Source: Candidatus Poribacteria bacterium (GTDB lineage Bacteria; Poribacteria; WGA-4E; WGA-3G). From it: a stretch of 43,320 nt of DNA. The notes beneath the pieces were generated by a model that did not search any database, was not told the DNA's origin, and worked only from the letters and a program-made list of their open reading frames with translations. Positions within the stretch are counted from its first letter, which is position 1. Every line of letters begins with the position of its first letter. The stretch spans positions 1 through 43,320 of the forward strand of contig JAAXHL010000013.1 of assembly GCA_012270865.1 (NCBI GenBank). The letters are read 5' to 3'. Positions 1-7,828 of the stretch are shown here, in pieces. Position numbers and translations under genes: made by a program.

Positions 1-1
1 G

Positions 2-526
2 TTGAGCATTCTGTTATTGGCATGGGGATTAAAAGCGAGTTGCGATAGACTGATGACAGGCGATTTTCTTGCGACGATGCTCAGTGATGTTGTATCGCCA
101 CTCTGGTTCCCGATTCTCGTGTTTATCTGTGGTGCCGTGACCTCTTTTGCGACCGGTACGAGTTGGGGCACGATGGCGATCCTGATTCCGACTGCGATTC
201 CGGTGGCGTTTTCGCTTGACGGCGATAGTTATGGACTCACGACGATTATCTGCCTGGGTGCGGTGCTTGATGGTGCGATCTTCGGGGACCACTGCTCGCC
301 GCTTTCGGATACGACGATTCTGAGTTCTATCGCCAGTAGTTGTGACGCGCTTCATCACGTGAGAACCCAGCTGCCTTACAGTCTGACCGTTGCGAGTATT
401 GCGCTGCTTTGTGGTTATCTCCCTGCGGCACTTGGTATCTCTTCAGCGATCGGGATTGGATGTGGGACGGCTGTAATTGTTTTGCTGTTTTTAGTTGTAG
501 CTCGCAAGCCAAAACTCGCTACATAA
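2..526 (+). CDS. NhaC-type Na+/H+ antiporter, C-terminal part (cut by window edge)
   Basis: The visible 174 residues are almost entirely hydrophobic membrane segments. They contain a G-T-S-W-G-T segment (near residues 52-57) and a G-D-H-C-S-P-L-S-D-T-T motif (near residues 95-105), both typical of the C-terminal half of NhaC-type antiporters, which exchange Na+ for H+ (or organic acids in MleN-like members) across the inner membrane. The reading frame is open to the left edge, so the true start lies outside the window and the TTG at position 2 is only the first in-frame codon seen. Family assignment is fairly safe; substrate is not determinable from this fragment. A short spacer with a good ribosome binding site separates it from the next gene. 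Confidence 0.75.
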   Translation: MSILLLAWGLKASCDRLMTGDFLATMLSDVVSPLWFPILVFICGAVTSFATGTSWGTMAILIPTAIPVAFSLDGDSYGLTTIICLGAVLDGAIFGDHCSPLSDTTILSSIASSCDALHHVRTQLPYSLTVASIALLCGYLPAALGISSAIGIGCGTAVIVLLFLVVARKPKLAT

Positions 527-573
527 ACGTGTGGTGTTGCTGTCTACCGTAACGTTCAAGGAAGGAGAGTTAT

Positions 574-1392
574 ATGAAGGTTGCACTTGAGGGACAGGTC
601 GCAGTTGTCACAGGCGGTGCACAAGGTATCGGTCGCGCTATTGTGGACGCGCTGATTGATAACGGCGCACACGTGGCAATTGTTGATATTGACGCACAGA
701 CAGGTCTTGAGACCGCCGAAGAAATTAAGCAAAACGGCGGGAGATGCCTATTTATTGAGGGTGATGTGTCAGACGCTGCACAGATGGAGATTGTCGCAGA
801 TCGGATTGCGGGACACTTCGGCAAAATTGAGATTCTGGTGAACAATGCTGGAATAAATACCAAGAGCGATAGGGTGCCGATTCACGAGTATACCTTAGAA
901 GATTGGCACCGTATTTTGCAGGTAGACCTCACGGGTGTTTTCACGATGAGCCGTGCTGTTATCCCATATATCCTTAAATCTCATAGCAGGTCTGGTTCTG
1001 AAGACGCTACTGGACGTATTGTTAACATTAGTTCTATTGCAGGGTTGGTACCGCTGCGCTTGCAGAGTGCTTTTGTTGCGGCGAAAGCGGGTGTTGCGAA
1101 TCTGACGCGTTCAATGGCGTTGGAACTTGGGCCGGAAGGGATTCTTGTAAACGCCGTTGCTCCGGGTTCGACGTTGACGCGCGGCACACAAGCACTTTTT
1201 TATGGAGAGGATGGTGCGTATACAGAAAATGCTGCGAGTCTGCTATCGCACATCCCGCTTGGGAGACCGGGAAAAACGACAGAGATCGCTGCGGCGGTGC
1301 TGTTCCTTGTTTCGCCGGATGCGAGTTATATTAACGGTAGTGTCCTTGCGGTGGATGGCGGATGGACCGCGGGGTATACACGAGATTGGTAG
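574..1392 (+). CDS. SDR-family oxidoreductase with altered catalytic tetrad
   Basis: A 272-residue Rossmann protein of normal length for classical short-chain dehydrogenases. The nucleotide-binding T-G-G-A-Q-G-I-G motif lies at residues 13-20 and N-N-A-G at 90-93; D39 after the second strand suggests NAD(H) preference. The active site is unusual. Ser (153/154) and Lys171 are in place, but the position of the catalytic Tyr (Y-x-x-x-K) is Phe167 (codon ttt at 1072-1074), and the Asn of the V-N-L segment is Asp118. Loss of the general acid/base Tyr normally abolishes dehydrogenase activity, so the protein may bind a ligand or catalyse something else. Start ATG has GGAGAG upstream. It is followed 24 bp later by a cupin gene, then a terminator, so the two probably form one operon. 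Confidence 0.85.
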   Translation: MKVALEGQVAVVTGGAQGIGRAIVDALIDNGAHVAIVDIDAQTGLETAEEIKQNGGRCLFIEGDVSDAAQMEIVADRIAGHFGKIEILVNNAGINTKSDRVPIHEYTLEDWHRILQVDLTGVFTMSRAVIPYILKSHSRSGSEDATGRIVNISSIAGLVPLRLQSAFVAAKAGVANLTRSMALELGPEGILVNAVAPGSTLTRGTQALFYGEDGAYTENAASLLSHIPLGRPGKTTEIAAAVLFLVSPDASYINGSVLAVDGGWTAGYTRDW

Positions 1393-1416
1393 ATGTAATT
1401 ATAAAGGAGATGGAAA

Positions 1417-1833
1417 ATGGCAAAGATTACTATGTTTAGAGGGTATCAAGGTGAACCGCCGATTCCGAAACCTGCGCATCAGGTTCAGGCGAATGTTGTC
1501 ACGGTTCAGGATGGTGTACCGGTAAAGTATCCGGGTTGTGAGGGAATCGGTGTGCGTGTGGTGCATCCTGCGAACCCGAAGGCACCTGCACAAAATTTGG
1601 GTCTCGTCGTGTTTTTTGTGCCGCCGCATGTGGTTCTTGAACCGGGGAGCCATCATACGGAGGAGTGCTACCTAATTCTTAAAGGAGAGGGAGTCATGAC
1701 GCTTGCGGGTGAGAAGGTGCCTGTTGAGGCGGGGACGTTCATCCATCTGCCGCCGTGGTGTGAGCACGGGATTGAGAACACAGGTGATGAATCTATGGAG
1801 GTGCTAATCTGTACGTCTCCACCGAATCCATAA
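1417..1833 (+). CDS. Single-domain cupin protein
   Basis: A 138-residue protein with one conserved beta-barrel cupin domain. Motif 1 is recognisable around residues 79-96 (P-G-S-H-H-T-E-E then the E-C-Y-L-I-L-K-G-E-G stretch), and motif 2 around 109-123 (G-T-F-I-H-L-P-P-W-C-E-H-G). The His, His, Glu and second-motif His residues would hold one divalent metal. Small cupins of this kind are dioxygenases, isomerases or sugar-acid binding proteins; the sequence does not decide between them. The AAAGGAG site sits just before the start, and the gene directly follows the SDR gene, so they are likely co-transcribed and may act on the same metabolite. Confidence 0.8.
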   Translation: MAKITMFRGYQGEPPIPKPAHQVQANVVTVQDGVPVKYPGCEGIGVRVVHPANPKAPAQNLGLVVFFVPPHVVLEPGSHHTEECYLILKGEGVMTLAGEKVPVEAGTFIHLPPWCEHGIENTGDESMEVLICTSPPNP

Positions 1834-1864
1834 ATCGACTCGGAAAACCTTGTTTTTTTACATC

Positions 1865-1908
1865 AAATGCCTGATTTGCGGGTTACTCGTGCCTGCGGAC
1901 GGGCATTT
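1865..1908 (+). terminator. Intrinsic terminator after SDR-cupin operon
   Basis: AAATGCCTG (1865-1873) pairs with CGGGCATTT (1900-1908) to give a 9-bp stem with one G-T pair, followed by a T-rich run (TTGTGTTTTT). It lies 32 bp after the cupin stop codon. Confidence 0.6.
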
Positions 1909-2002
1909 TGTGTTTTTAATTCAACTTTTTCGCCATATTTTCGTTAAATTAAGTATCTTAAGTGTTTGGAGACCACACGTTTAACCTGTGGGGGATTGAT
2001 TT

Positions 2003-4468
2003 ATGCGCGATTTTGACAGGGGAAGATCATCTCGGAGACGGTCAAGTTCTTATAGTAATGGCGGCGGGCGGCTACGGAAGTTAGACCATGAACCTCTGTC
2101 GACGACAGAAGAGGTGCCTGAACTCCTAAAAGAGCAGGCAGAGGCGCGACTGGAAGCGGGTGAAGAGATCAAGGTTTCTGTTTCGACGGATCTGCGCTTT
2201 GATGGCACCTACGGCAAGGATTGGTTGTTAATTACGAATAGGCGGCTCCTTGCTTTTAATCAGAGTGGTGTTCTCGGACACCATCTCCGAGAGGTGCCAC
2301 TTTCGTCCATCGAAGATGTTGAAATCCTTGAGATGTACGGGAATAACATTCTGAAGGTAAGTACTGCGGACAACGCTTTTGAACTGGCGCGTTACTCGAA
2401 GCGGTTGACACCGAAGTTCGGTCTTGCTGTCTCAGAGTTGGAGCAATTGATACCGGAAACCGAGGCGAATTCAGAAGGTAGACCTAACGGTAGACGCGGG
2501 CGCGGTAGGCGCGGACGGGGTCCCGGTGGAATGTTCGGAGGTCCGGATAAAGGACGATGTGAGAAGTGTGGTCATCCGATTCCGAGTTGGTCGGGTGTTT
2601 GTGTCAACTGCGTTCAAAAAGGGAAGCTGATCTTTCGGCTTCTGAAGTACGCGATTCCGTTTTTGCATGTTATCGTGCCAGCGTTTCTGCTGATGATGAT
2701 CATCCGGTTTGTTATGGTCTACCCGCCGATTCTTAGTAAGGAATTGATTGACACGATTCTGAAACCGGTTGAAACTGCTGTCACAGCCGGGCAGCCTCTC
2801 CCTGAAACGACGTGGGGGCACCTTCAAGGGACAGTTATTTTTTTCAGTGAGTGGTTTGACAACATACCAGTTGCTGGGACTTTTGGGCATCTCATCGTGC
2901 TTATTCTACTGATGGCAGGCGTTATGGTTTTTTCGATGGTTGCGTCATCTGTGCGCGGCTATATGATGGCATGGGTGGGTCAGAATATCACGAGACGGCT
3001 CCAAAATGAAACCTATGAACACCTGAACGCGCTCTCCATCGATTTTTTTCATGATCGGGATACCGGAAACCTCATGTCAAGGATCACGCACGATGTATCG
3101 CGGCTGCGTGATTTTATTGCGAATGGGTTGCAAGATATTATTGGTGATTCTCTCACGATCATTTTTATGTGTGCGGTTATGTTTTCTTATAACTGGAAAC
3201 TTGCGCTTTGGACGTTGATACCGATTCCGTGTCTTATCTTTTTTACAATCTTTTTTGGAAGGCTGATGAGCAAGGTGTACCATGTCTTATGGAAACGGTA
3301 TGCGAACATTAGTACGATTCTTGCGAGCACGATTCCAGGGGTCCGCGTTGTTAAGGCATTTGCGAGAGAAAGGTACGAGATAAACCGGTTTAACGAGTTA
3401 ACGTATCAAGTGTTTACGGGTGAGATGAATGCTGCGAGACTTGGAAGTCTTTACCGTCCGATTATGACATTTATCACTTATTCGGGTACTACCATTATCT
3501 GGCTTGTAGGCGGTTGGCAAATTTTCCAAGGCGATTTAAGTATTGGTGTCCTGTTTATGTTTCAGGGATACATGATGCAATTCTTTGGTCCGGTGCGTAC
3601 ACTTTGTGAGATGAATGAGCGGTTTATCCGGGCGGGTACTTCTGCCGAGCGTGTATTTGAAATTATGGATACCCCTCCGAGTGTTGCGGATAAGAGCGAT
3701 GCGGTGGCACTTAGAGATATTCGTGGTGCTGTTGAATTTAGAGATGTCTATTTCTCTTATGATAACGAGAAAAATGCGCTCGACGGTGTTAGTTTTACAG
3801 TGGAACCGGGTGAAATGATTGGGTTGGTCGGACATAGCGGTGCTGGGAAAAGCACGCTCATCAACCTGATTACGCGCTTCTATGACCCGAATGATGGCGC
3901 GATAATCATTGATGGTCATGACAGTCGCGACATTCAGGTTAAGGCGTTGCGTCAACAGATCGGTGTCGTCTTGCAGGATCCGTTCCTGTTCCAAGGTACA
4001 ATAGCGGAGAACATCGGTTACTCGAAACCGGGAGCGTCTCGGAGGGAGATCATCGCTGCTGCGAGAGCGGCGAATGCCCACGATTTTATTGTCAAGTTTC
4101 CCGATGGTTACGACACGATGGTTGGTGAAAGAGGTGCCCGGGTTTCTGGTGGCGAACGGCAGCGTATCTCTATTGCGCGCGCAATTTTGAAAAACCCGCG
4201 TATCCTTATTTTGGATGAGGCGACTTCCTCTGTTGATACCGAAACGGAATCTAAAATCCAAGAGGCGTTGGAACGGCTTATCCAAGGACGAACTGTGTTT
4301 GCTATTGCGCATAGGCTGTCAACGCTTAAATACGCCAATCGGCTTGTGGTGCTGAAAGAGGGTGAGGTTGACGAAATCGGGACGCATGAGGAGCTTATTG
4401 AGAGAGACGGTACCTACGCGAATTTGTGTGCGAAGCAGACTGAATTGTCGAGGATTCGTGCGTGGTAA
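2003..4468 (+). CDS. ABC exporter (TMD-NBD) with N-terminal PH-like domain and zinc ribbon
   Basis: An 821-residue half-transporter of the exporter (MsbA/lipid-drug) type, about 200 residues longer than usual. Residues about 35-150 look like a bacterial PH-like domain (segment L-L-I-T-N-R-R-L-L-A-F). An Arg/Gly-rich linker (160-175) and a four-Cys zinc ribbon (C186, C189, C200, C203) follow. The membrane domain starts near residue 210. The ATPase has Walker A G-H-S-G-A-G-K-S-T near 610, signature V-S-G-G-E-R-Q-R near 714, Walker B I-L-I-L-D-E-A near 734 and H-loop A-H-R-L-S near 768, so it should be active as a homodimer. The next gene encodes a DUF1854 protein, a pairing I recall from ABC transporters linked to cyanophycin metabolism; no cyanophycin gene is visible here, so substrate is open. 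Confidence 0.9.
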   Translation: MRDFDRGRSSRRRSSSYSNGGGRLRKLDHEPLSTTEEVPELLKEQAEARLEAGEEIKVSVSTDLRFDGTYGKDWLLITNRRLLAFNQSGVLGHHLREVPLSSIEDVEILEMYGNNILKVSTADNAFELARYSKRLTPKFGLAVSELEQLIPETEANSEGRPNGRRGRGRRGRGPGGMFGGPDKGRCEKCGHPIPSWSGVCVNCVQKGKLIFRLLKYAIPFLHVIVPAFLLMMIIRFVMVYPPILSKELIDTILKPVETAVTAGQPLPETTWGHLQGTVIFFSEWFDNIPVAGTFGHLIVLILLMAGVMVFSMVASSVRGYMMAWVGQNITRRLQNETYEHLNALSIDFFHDRDTGNLMSRITHDVSRLRDFIANGLQDIIGDSLTIIFMCAVMFSYNWKLALWTLIPIPCLIFFTIFFGRLMSKVYHVLWKRYANISTILASTIPGVRVVKAFARERYEINRFNELTYQVFTGEMNAARLGSLYRPIMTFITYSGTTIIWLVGGWQIFQGDLSIGVLFMFQGYMMQFFGPVRTLCEMNERFIRAGTSAERVFEIMDTPPSVADKSDAVALRDIRGAVEFRDVYFSYDNEKNALDGVSFTVEPGEMIGLVGHSGAGKSTLINLITRFYDPNDGAIIIDGHDSRDIQVKALRQQIGVVLQDPFLFQGTIAENIGYSKPGASRREIIAAARAANAHDFIVKFPDGYDTMVGERGARVSGGERQRISIARAILKNPRILILDEATSSVDTETESKIQEALERLIQGRTVFAIAHRLSTLKYANRLVVLKEGEVDEIGTHEELIERDGTYANLCAKQTELSRIRAW

Positions 4469-4487
4469 TCTGGGTTTGAAGTGGGAT

Positions 4488-4543
4488 GGCGGGGTTACAA
4501 ACCCCGCCTGCAAAGGGTGGTTTCGTGACGAACCCCGCCTGCA
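4488..4543. repeat. Palindromic repeat, GGTTACAAACC core, plus a half copy
   Basis: GGCGGGGTTACAAACCCC followed by GCC forms a perfect palindrome at 4488-4508. The right half with its tail (AACCCCGCCTGCAAA) is repeated directly at about 4527-4541. The repeat fills most of the spacer between the ABC transporter and DUF1854 genes. Related copies occur at 10606, 12053, 12205 and 24610. Confidence 0.8.
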
Positions 4544-4570
4544 AACGGTTTGTGATGGAAGGCTATATTT

Positions 4571-5080
4571 ATGAAGGAAGCGATTAAAGTTACGGATGGA
4601 TTAGAGTTCATTGATGCAAGCCATATCAGGATTGAGCGGAACGCGTTTGAAGAGTTGGTTGTCCAACTTCCAGACGGGACGGTTCAGACGAAAGTCGAGC
4701 CGGTGTATGCTTTTCCGGTCAGTGAAACCAGCCGATATATTTCTCTTATGGATGAAGAATCTAATGAGATCGGTATTATTGAGGATATAAAGCATCTACC
4801 ACACGAGTCGCGCAAAATTCTCGTTGAGGAGTTACAGAAACGCTACTTTATGCCGAAGATTACCAAAATCAATGCGATTGAGGGACAGTTCGGGGTTACG
4901 CAGTGGGCGGTTGAAACTTCACAAGGAGATGTACAGTTCGGTTTACGTACTCGATATGATATTGATTCGCTTGAGAATGGTCGTGTCCTGATTAAGGATG
5001 CGGATGGTAACCGTTACGAAATTGAGAACTATAATAAGTTGGATCCGAAAAGTATAGCACTGCTTGAGACGCAATTATAA
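4571..5080 (+). CDS. DUF1854 family protein, partner of the ABC exporter
   Basis: A 169-residue soluble protein without signal peptide or membrane segment. It matches the DUF1854 pattern as I remember it: an N-terminal strand region with L-P-D-G-T, then a central segment with E-I-G-I-I-E-D-I and a conserved L-x-x-R-Y-F-M-P-K-I-T-K-I run around residues 93-106. The family is typically encoded next to an ABC exporter like the one just upstream, and is named cyanophycin metabolism-associated in some genomes. GGAAGG lies 9 bases before the ATG. Only a palindromic repeat separates it from the transporter gene, so they are probably one transcription unit. Biochemical role is unknown; a cytosolic accessory of the transporter is the inference. 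Confidence 0.75.
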   Translation: MKEAIKVTDGLEFIDASHIRIERNAFEELVVQLPDGTVQTKVEPVYAFPVSETSRYISLMDEESNEIGIIEDIKHLPHESRKILVEELQKRYFMPKITKINAIEGQFGVTQWAVETSQGDVQFGLRTRYDIDSLENGRVLIKDADGNRYEIENYNKLDPKSIALLETQL

Positions 5081-5085
5081 ATTTG

Positions 5086-5174
5086 ACCGGTGATTTATGG
5101 GATTGGTGAGATTTTCCATGATTATCGACTGGTGTTTATCACGGTAATCACTGTAATCATGGTCAATCACTGGT
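5086..5174. repeat. Nested hairpin element, copy 1 (ACCGGTGATT / CCATGATTA family)
   Basis: Outer arm ACCGGTGATT (5086-5095) pairs with AATCACTGGT (5165-5174). Inner arm CCATGATTA (5116-5124) pairs perfectly with TAATCATGG (5154-5162), with GATT/AATC just outside it. The same arrangement recurs at 7750-7818. Confidence 0.75.
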
Positions 5175-5262
5175 CGTTTTTGCTTGGGTATTTCTTCAGA
5201 TACACAGAAAAGGACTCTAAAGGACAAACCCGATTGATTTAACCGCAAGGAAAGTTTAAAAA

Positions 5263-6387
5263 ATGGAAAATGTAAGAATTGAACGTATTGAATGGGCACG
5301 TTTAATCGGCGAGCGTCCGCGGAAAGCGGGTTGCAATTCTCGGCTCGGTGAACACGGACTGCATGTCCGTCCTCCGATCGCTCGTTTAACGACAACGGAT
5401 GGTGTGAGCGGTTTCGGTTTTTCGTCGATTTCGCGTGAGAAAGCGGAAGCTATCGTCGGATTTCGACTCAGTGATGCGTTTGACGCAGAAAGTGGTGTCG
5501 TTGAAGAATTCAGAATGTTAGAGTACCCGCTCTGGGATTTGGTCGGTCAGTTGGCACAGAAGCCGGTCTATGCGATGCTTTCTGGTGAGAACGGTGCGTT
5601 TCGCGCGCCGTGTTACGATACCTCGCTCTATATTGATGATTTGCACCTTGATGACAATGCTGAAGCGGCGGCACTCATCGCTTCGGAGGCTTTGGAAGGG
5701 GAAGCACGCGGGCATAACGCTTACAAAATCAAGGTTGGACGCGGCGCGATGCACATGCCTCTTGATAAAGGGACACAGCGGGATATTGATGTTATCTGCG
5801 CCGTCCGCGAGGCAGTTGGTGCTGATGCTACGATATTGATAGATGCGAACAACGGCTATAACCTCAACCTTACGAAGCGGGTATTGGGTGGTGCTGCCGA
5901 TGCTAAGGTGTATTGGATGGAAGAGGCGTTCCATGAGGATGCGCGTGTCTATAGTCTGTTGAAAGAGTGGCTAAATGCTGAGGGGTTAGAAACCCGTATT
6001 GCTGATGGCGAGGGTGGTGCGTCGCCGCATCTTGTGAATTGGGCGAAAGATGGACTCATTGACATCGTTCAATACGATATTTTTCATCCGGGATTTTCAC
6101 GTTGGCTTGAGTTGGGACCCGAATTGGATGCCTCCGGCGTTGGTACAGCACCGCATCACTATGGTGGTTACTACGGCAATTTTGTCACCTGTCATCTCGC
6201 GGCGAAGGTAGAACGGTTTGAGTTCACCGAGTGGGATCACGCGACGACTCCGGGTATAGATGATTCGGGCTATTCGGTATCCAACGGTTATGTAAATGTG
6301 CCACAAAGTCCGGGTTTCGGGTTGAATATAGAGGAAGTGCCTTACCAAAAAGCGCGTGAAGAGAACGGGTTTGATGTCCGCGCGTAA
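5263..6387 (+). CDS. Enolase-superfamily enzyme (mandelate racemase/muconate cycloisomerase-like)
   Basis: A 374-residue protein with the capping domain plus TIM-barrel layout of the mandelate racemase branch of the enolase superfamily. The K-x-K base motif is K155/K157. Candidate Mg2+ ligands are D194 (I-L-I-D-A-N-N), E220 or E221 (W-M-E-E-A) and D248/E250 (A-D-G-E-G). A P-H-H-Y-G-G segment late in the barrel could supply the opposite-face base. These enzymes abstract the proton next to a carboxylate and most often dehydrate or racemise sugar acids. Specificity cannot be read from sequence. ATG is preceded by AAGGAAAG. The PhyH-type gene 51 bp downstream is likely in the same operon. Confidence 0.85.
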   Translation: MENVRIERIEWARLIGERPRKAGCNSRLGEHGLHVRPPIARLTTTDGVSGFGFSSISREKAEAIVGFRLSDAFDAESGVVEEFRMLEYPLWDLVGQLAQKPVYAMLSGENGAFRAPCYDTSLYIDDLHLDDNAEAAALIASEALEGEARGHNAYKIKVGRGAMHMPLDKGTQRDIDVICAVREAVGADATILIDANNGYNLNLTKRVLGGAADAKVYWMEEAFHEDARVYSLLKEWLNAEGLETRIADGEGGASPHLVNWAKDGLIDIVQYDIFHPGFSRWLELGPELDASGVGTAPHHYGGYYGNFVTCHLAAKVERFEFTEWDHATTPGIDDSGYSVSNGYVNVPQSPGFGLNIEEVPYQKAREENGFDVRA

Positions 6388-6438
6388 GAGTGTGTTCACA
6401 AAGCGTACAAGGTTGCAAGCCAAGAGGAGAACAAAATT

Positions 6439-7176
6439 ATGGCATATTTAACGGAAGCAGACAAAACGTTTTTCAAAGAGAACGGGTATCTGGTTGTCCG
6501 CGGAGCAGTGGAACCGGAAGCGGTTGATGCTGCGCTTGATAAAGTTTGGGGAGCCCTTGACGAAGATAGGAACGACCCTGAATCTTGGATTCGTAAGGGT
6601 TATCGTACGGTTCCTGTGGGTGGCGAAGATGCTGTCCGCGGGACGCTATACGGCAATCGGGTCTTTGAGATGGGTGAAGAACTGGTTGGTAAGGACACAT
6701 TAAATAGTGGTGGTGGTGCGGGACCGCATATCAACTTCCCTGACCCGGACCGAGAATGGAGGGAACCGGGGGGACACCTTGACGGTTATCATACGCCTAC
6801 AAACGGCGTACCGAAAGGTGTTGTTGGGTCCTTCACGCTTGGTGCGACTGTCTATCTCGACAAAGTTGAGAAACAAGGGGGTGGATTTACAGTCTGGCCT
6901 GGAAGCCATCGGATTTGGGCGGAATATTTCAGGCATCACGATTTGGATAGCCTCCCTGGGGGTGTTGCGCCCTTTGATTTGGGACCGAGTTATGAATTTA
7001 CAGGAGAGGGGGGTGATGTCTGCTTCTGGCATCATCAGATGAGCCATACTGCGGGTCCGAACTGCGGTCGTAGGGTCAGAATCGCTCTTATCAGTAGATA
7101 CCGTCGCAAAGATTTAGATCAGATTAAGTTTGAGACTCCTGACGATATGTGGAAGTATTGGGAGGGGATTTCGTAA
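6439..7176 (+). CDS. Phytanoyl-CoA dioxygenase (PhyH) family protein
   Basis: A 245-residue Fe(II)/2-oxoglutarate dioxygenase of the PhyH fold. The H-x-D iron ligands are H113 and D115 (G-G-H-L-D). The distal His is probably H203 (M-S-H-T-A-G-P-N), followed by an Arg-rich strand (R-V-R-I-A-L-I-S-R) that would bind 2-oxoglutarate. The segment G-G-F-T-V-W-P-G-S-H-R (about 148-158) is typical of the family. Members hydroxylate fatty-acyl groups, small natural products, phosphonates or ectoine; the substrate is not evident. AAGAGGAGA lies before the ATG. It follows an enolase-superfamily gene closely, so both may process one organic acid. Confidence 0.85.
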   Translation: MAYLTEADKTFFKENGYLVVRGAVEPEAVDAALDKVWGALDEDRNDPESWIRKGYRTVPVGGEDAVRGTLYGNRVFEMGEELVGKDTLNSGGGAGPHINFPDPDREWREPGGHLDGYHTPTNGVPKGVVGSFTLGATVYLDKVEKQGGGFTVWPGSHRIWAEYFRHHDLDSLPGGVAPFDLGPSYEFTGEGGDVCFWHHQMSHTAGPNCGRRVRIALISRYRRKDLDQIKFETPDDMWKYWEGIS

Positions 7177-7200
7177 ATTAGCGATCGGCAAAGAAGTTTC

Positions 7201-7275
7201 CAGTTACCAGTTACCAGTTGCCAGAAAAGAGAGTCTCTTTCTCACTGGTCCCTGGTTACTTGTCACTGGTTACTG
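7201..7275. repeat. CAGTTACCAGTT-type repeat array with inverted halves
   Basis: Tandem units of CAGTTACCAGTTACCAGTTG on the left are followed by a small palindrome (AAAGAGAGTCTCTTT) and by inverted units (CTGGT...CTGGTTACTTGTCACTGGTTACTG) on the right. The whole can fold as one long imperfect hairpin. It sits just before the promoter-proximal part of the next gene; a similar but larger array is at 37730-37907. Confidence 0.7.
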
Positions 7276-7292
7276 ATATAGGAAAATTTGGC

Positions 7293-7757
7293 ATGGACCT
7301 CTATTTGAAACCTTCGGAGATATCAGAAATTATAGGTGTGGAAGAAGGGATCATCAGTCGAACATTAGAACGGCAAGATGCAGATATTGAACCGTTTTTA
7401 CGGGTTGTGTCTGCGCGGTTAAAAGAACCTGGAGGTTCCACGCAACCACAGATTCAACTGCGGATTGACGGCCTCGCGCCGCTGATAAAAAGGCTCTCTT
7501 ATAATATTCCGACGGATGATATTATTGAGAATCTCAGTTGCCAAGTTATTGATATTACATATCTGCGGGAAACTTGTGCCAAATTGGAGGCGGATACGCA
7601 AAAACTTGCTGCCGAAAATGCGGAACTTCGAGAGACGATTGAATCTTTTGATGCCGAGAGAACGGATTGGGTTTCACAAATTGAGGGTTTAAAGAATAAA
7701 CTGGCAGAAGAACGATCTAAGGGTTGGATGGATCGTCTGTTGAAACGGGACCGGTGA
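7293..7757 (+). CDS. Hypothetical protein with C-terminal coiled coil
   Basis: I do not recognise the family. The 154-residue protein starts with a compact region (L-K-P-S-E-I-S-E-I-I-G-V-E-E-G) that reads like a short helix-turn-helix-type segment. From about residue 93 to 145 it forms a charged heptad-rich coiled coil (L-E-A-D-T-Q-K-L-A-A-E-N-A-E-L), ending in a basic tail (W-M-D-R-L-L-K-R-D-R). There is no signal peptide. The ATG at 7293 is chosen because AGGA lies 9 bases upstream; the frame is open back to 7218 but that part is encoded by the repeat array. The stop codon lies inside the hairpin element at 7750-7818. Confidence 0.65.
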   Translation: MDLYLKPSEISEIIGVEEGIISRTLERQDADIEPFLRVVSARLKEPGGSTQPQIQLRIDGLAPLIKRLSYNIPTDDIIENLSCQVIDITYLRETCAKLEADTQKLAAENAELRETIESFDAERTDWVSQIEGLKNKLAEERSKGWMDRLLKRDR

Positions 7758-7818
7758 TTATTGTGATTAACCATGATTATGCAATTCTATAATCATGGCA
7801 TTCATTAAAATCGCTGGT
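7750..7818. repeat. Nested hairpin element, copy 2 (ACCGGTGATT / CCATGATTA family)
   Basis: ACCGGTGATT (7750-7759) can pair with AATCGCTGGT (7809-7818), and CCATGATTAT (7771-7780) pairs perfectly with ATAATCATGG (7789-7798) over an 8-base loop. It overlaps the stop codon of the upstream gene and ends 10 bases before the next start. Same arm sequences as at 5086-5174. Confidence 0.75.
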
Positions 7819-7828
7819 CAAAATCGCT

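Noticed and set aside
3536..4312. Long open frame on the minus strand inside the ABC transporter gene
   Set aside because: It is antisense to a protein with complete conserved motifs, has no family resemblance and no ribosome binding site.
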